Shown: piece after piece, positions 60,062-64,000 of the stretch | How the letters are laid out: each line of letters starts with the position of its first letter | Numbering within the stretch: the stretch's first letter is position 1 | NCBI GenBank assembly: GCA_003344405.1 | Contig: NOWV01000008.1 | Coordinates: forward strand, 496,001-560,000 | DNA from: Trichoplax sp. H2 | Lineage: Eukaryota > Placozoa > Uniplacotomia > Trichoplacea | Length of the DNA stretch: 64,000 nucleotides | Direction of reading: 5' to 3' | Position numbers and translations under genes: made by a program | The notes under the pieces: model-generated | Seen by the model: only the letters and a program-made list of their open reading frames with translations | Database searches by the model: none | What the model was told of the DNA's origin: nothing

Positions 60062-60668
60062 AACATGCTAGAACATAACCGCCATATCAATTGCAAAGTT
60101 TAATTAAAGCAAAATTTGAACTATTTCCATGCATCCCTTTCGCATTATATAGAAAAGCTCTACACTGTGATAGGATTATTTCCTTTTCCACCGATCCATT
60201 TGTGGCAAGGAATGCGCTTGCCTTAATTGGCAAAATACGTATGTAATATCATTTAGCAAAATTGCTAAAATTTCAAGAATTGGATATACCTTTTCCACCA
60301 ATCCATTTGTGGCAAGGAAAGCGTTTGCCTTAATTGGTAAAATACGTATGCAATATCATTTAGCAAAATTGTTAAAATTCAAGAATTGGATATACCTTTT
60401 CCACCAATCCATTTGTGGTAAGAAATGCGTTTGCCTTCATTGGCAAAATACGTATGCAATATCATTTAGCAAAATTGCTAAAATTCAAGAATTGGATATA
60501 CCTTTTCCACCAATCCATTTGTGGCAAGGAATGCGTTTGTCTTCATTGGCAAAATACGTATGCAATATCATTTTGCAAAATTGCTAAAATTCAAGAATTG
60601 GATATCAGTTTGTAATGTCTGTGTTTGCCCGCTCTTAAAAGTAACAAACATGTAATAATGAAGACTGC
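60062..60668. repeat. ~105-bp satellite, right block (after the gap)
   Basis: Starts with the same AACATGCTAGAACATAACCG as the left block and ends with the same GTAATAATGAAGACTGC, but holds four satellite units instead of two. Frames of 66-92 codons run through the array only because the unit is divisible by 3 in places; no codon bias or domain supports them. Confidence 0.9.
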
Positions 60669-61144
60669 ATGTGTATGTCCAAATAATTATCCATGAAATA
60701 GCCCTTTGGCTTACCTTTGCGTTTTCCTTTCGACTTTTACTTTTAGTCCTATTTTAGGACATTACTACTAGGACTAGTAGTCCCGTCTCCTTGCCGACGG
60801 ATCGGACCTCATTCAGTACGGTACGGTCCAGGAGTACGGTAACGGTATAGACGGATAGATGGACACACCGCTGTTCCATTGCTGTGCTATGGGTATCCAC
60901 AAGTGGAGACTGGATACAGTGGACAGTATAAGCACAAACTACTGTTCTGTATAGTGTATAGCGCCTATACTAAGTTGGCGATCCAAATGTGTGTCCGGCA
61001 TCAGGCATGAGTTCTTGAGCAGTCCGGGTTGCAACCTTGGAGAAGATTCTTGACATTTGGATACTTATACAAGAGAATTTGCAAAGTTTCAAGCTACTGT
61101 CGCCGTTGATACCGATCGAAAAGATTCTCTAATTTGTACTGAGT
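60669..61144. promoter_or_regulatory. RIOK2 5' flank
   Basis: Unique sequence before the RIOK2 ATG. It includes a GTACGG-rich stretch (AGTACGGTACGGTCCAGGAG, 60817-60836, then TACGGTAACGGTATAGACGG). This is reminiscent of, but not the same as, the TGTAC clusters at other gene starts. No TATA box can be assigned with confidence. Confidence 0.4.
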
Positions 61145-63954
<2,810 letters not shown>

Positions 63955-64000
63955 TAAGTAGCTTTGTAGTAACCTGACTAAAATTTTAATTAAATGCCGA

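Noticed and set aside
59785-60600. Possible CRISPR-like array
   Set aside because: Units are contiguous with no unique spacers, and the window is eukaryotic with spliced genes.
60309-60615. Repeated-peptide frames (GKIRMQYHLAKLLKFKNW)
   Set aside because: They run through the ~105-bp satellite on one strand, and the unit sequence varies without regard to codons.

Overview
This is a eukaryotic nuclear window, almost certainly from an early-branching animal. The genes are split into many short exons with GT-AG introns, most of them about 60-300 bp long. The DNA is AT-rich, and every recognisable protein has a close animal counterpart. I lean towards a placozoan (Trichoplax/Hoilungia-like) from compactness and composition; a sponge is not excluded. 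Two runs of N (19780-19799 and 60042-60061) show it is a draft scaffold.

Layout. (1) 1-645: a three-copy ~163-bp tandem repeat, then a palindromic TGTAC cluster. (2) 683-4035 (+): CDIPT, phosphatidylinositol synthase. (3) 5407-8622 (-): an intron-rich hAT-transposase-derived BED-finger gene. (4) 9974-11640: three families of tandem repeats. (5) 13040-18271 (-): a class I phosphatidylinositol transfer protein whose frame needs an 8-nt microexon. (6) 18272-21665: a large TGTAC cluster and a ~85-bp satellite broken by an N gap. (7) ~21666-24345 (+): GTF2F1 (TFIIF alpha/RAP74). (8) 24989-29535 (-): C9orf72. (9) 31146-39120 (-): a gene joining ankyrin repeats to a divergent GH20 hexosaminidase-like domain. 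(10) 40340-41647 (+): GLRX5. (11) 42698-46740 (-): SLC4A1AP/kanadaptin. (12) ~48026-52484 (+): RPA1. (13) 55215-58672 (+): an unrecognised Ser/Asn-rich protein. (14) 59640-60670: a ~105-bp satellite with a second N gap. (15) 61145 to beyond the window end (+): RIOK2, whose first intron is mostly a tandem repeat.

The genes are not an operon or pathway. They are housekeeping functions (phosphoinositide synthesis and transfer, transcription, replication, Fe-S metabolism, ribosome maturation). CDIPT and the PITP do share phosphatidylinositol metabolism.

The most unusual signal is structural. Clusters of the pentamer TGTAC, which repeatedly flips strand to GTACA and so builds perfect palindromes such as AGTACTGTACAGTACT, fill the three head-to-head intergenic regions (PITP/GTF2F1, ankyrin-GH20/GLRX5, SLC4A1AP/RPA1) and the 5' flank of CDIPT. 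They are essentially absent from the three tail-to-tail intergenic regions. This could be a lineage-specific promoter-associated repeat. The second notable item is the ankyrin-GH20 fusion, in which the catalytic Asp-Glu pair appears to be lost.
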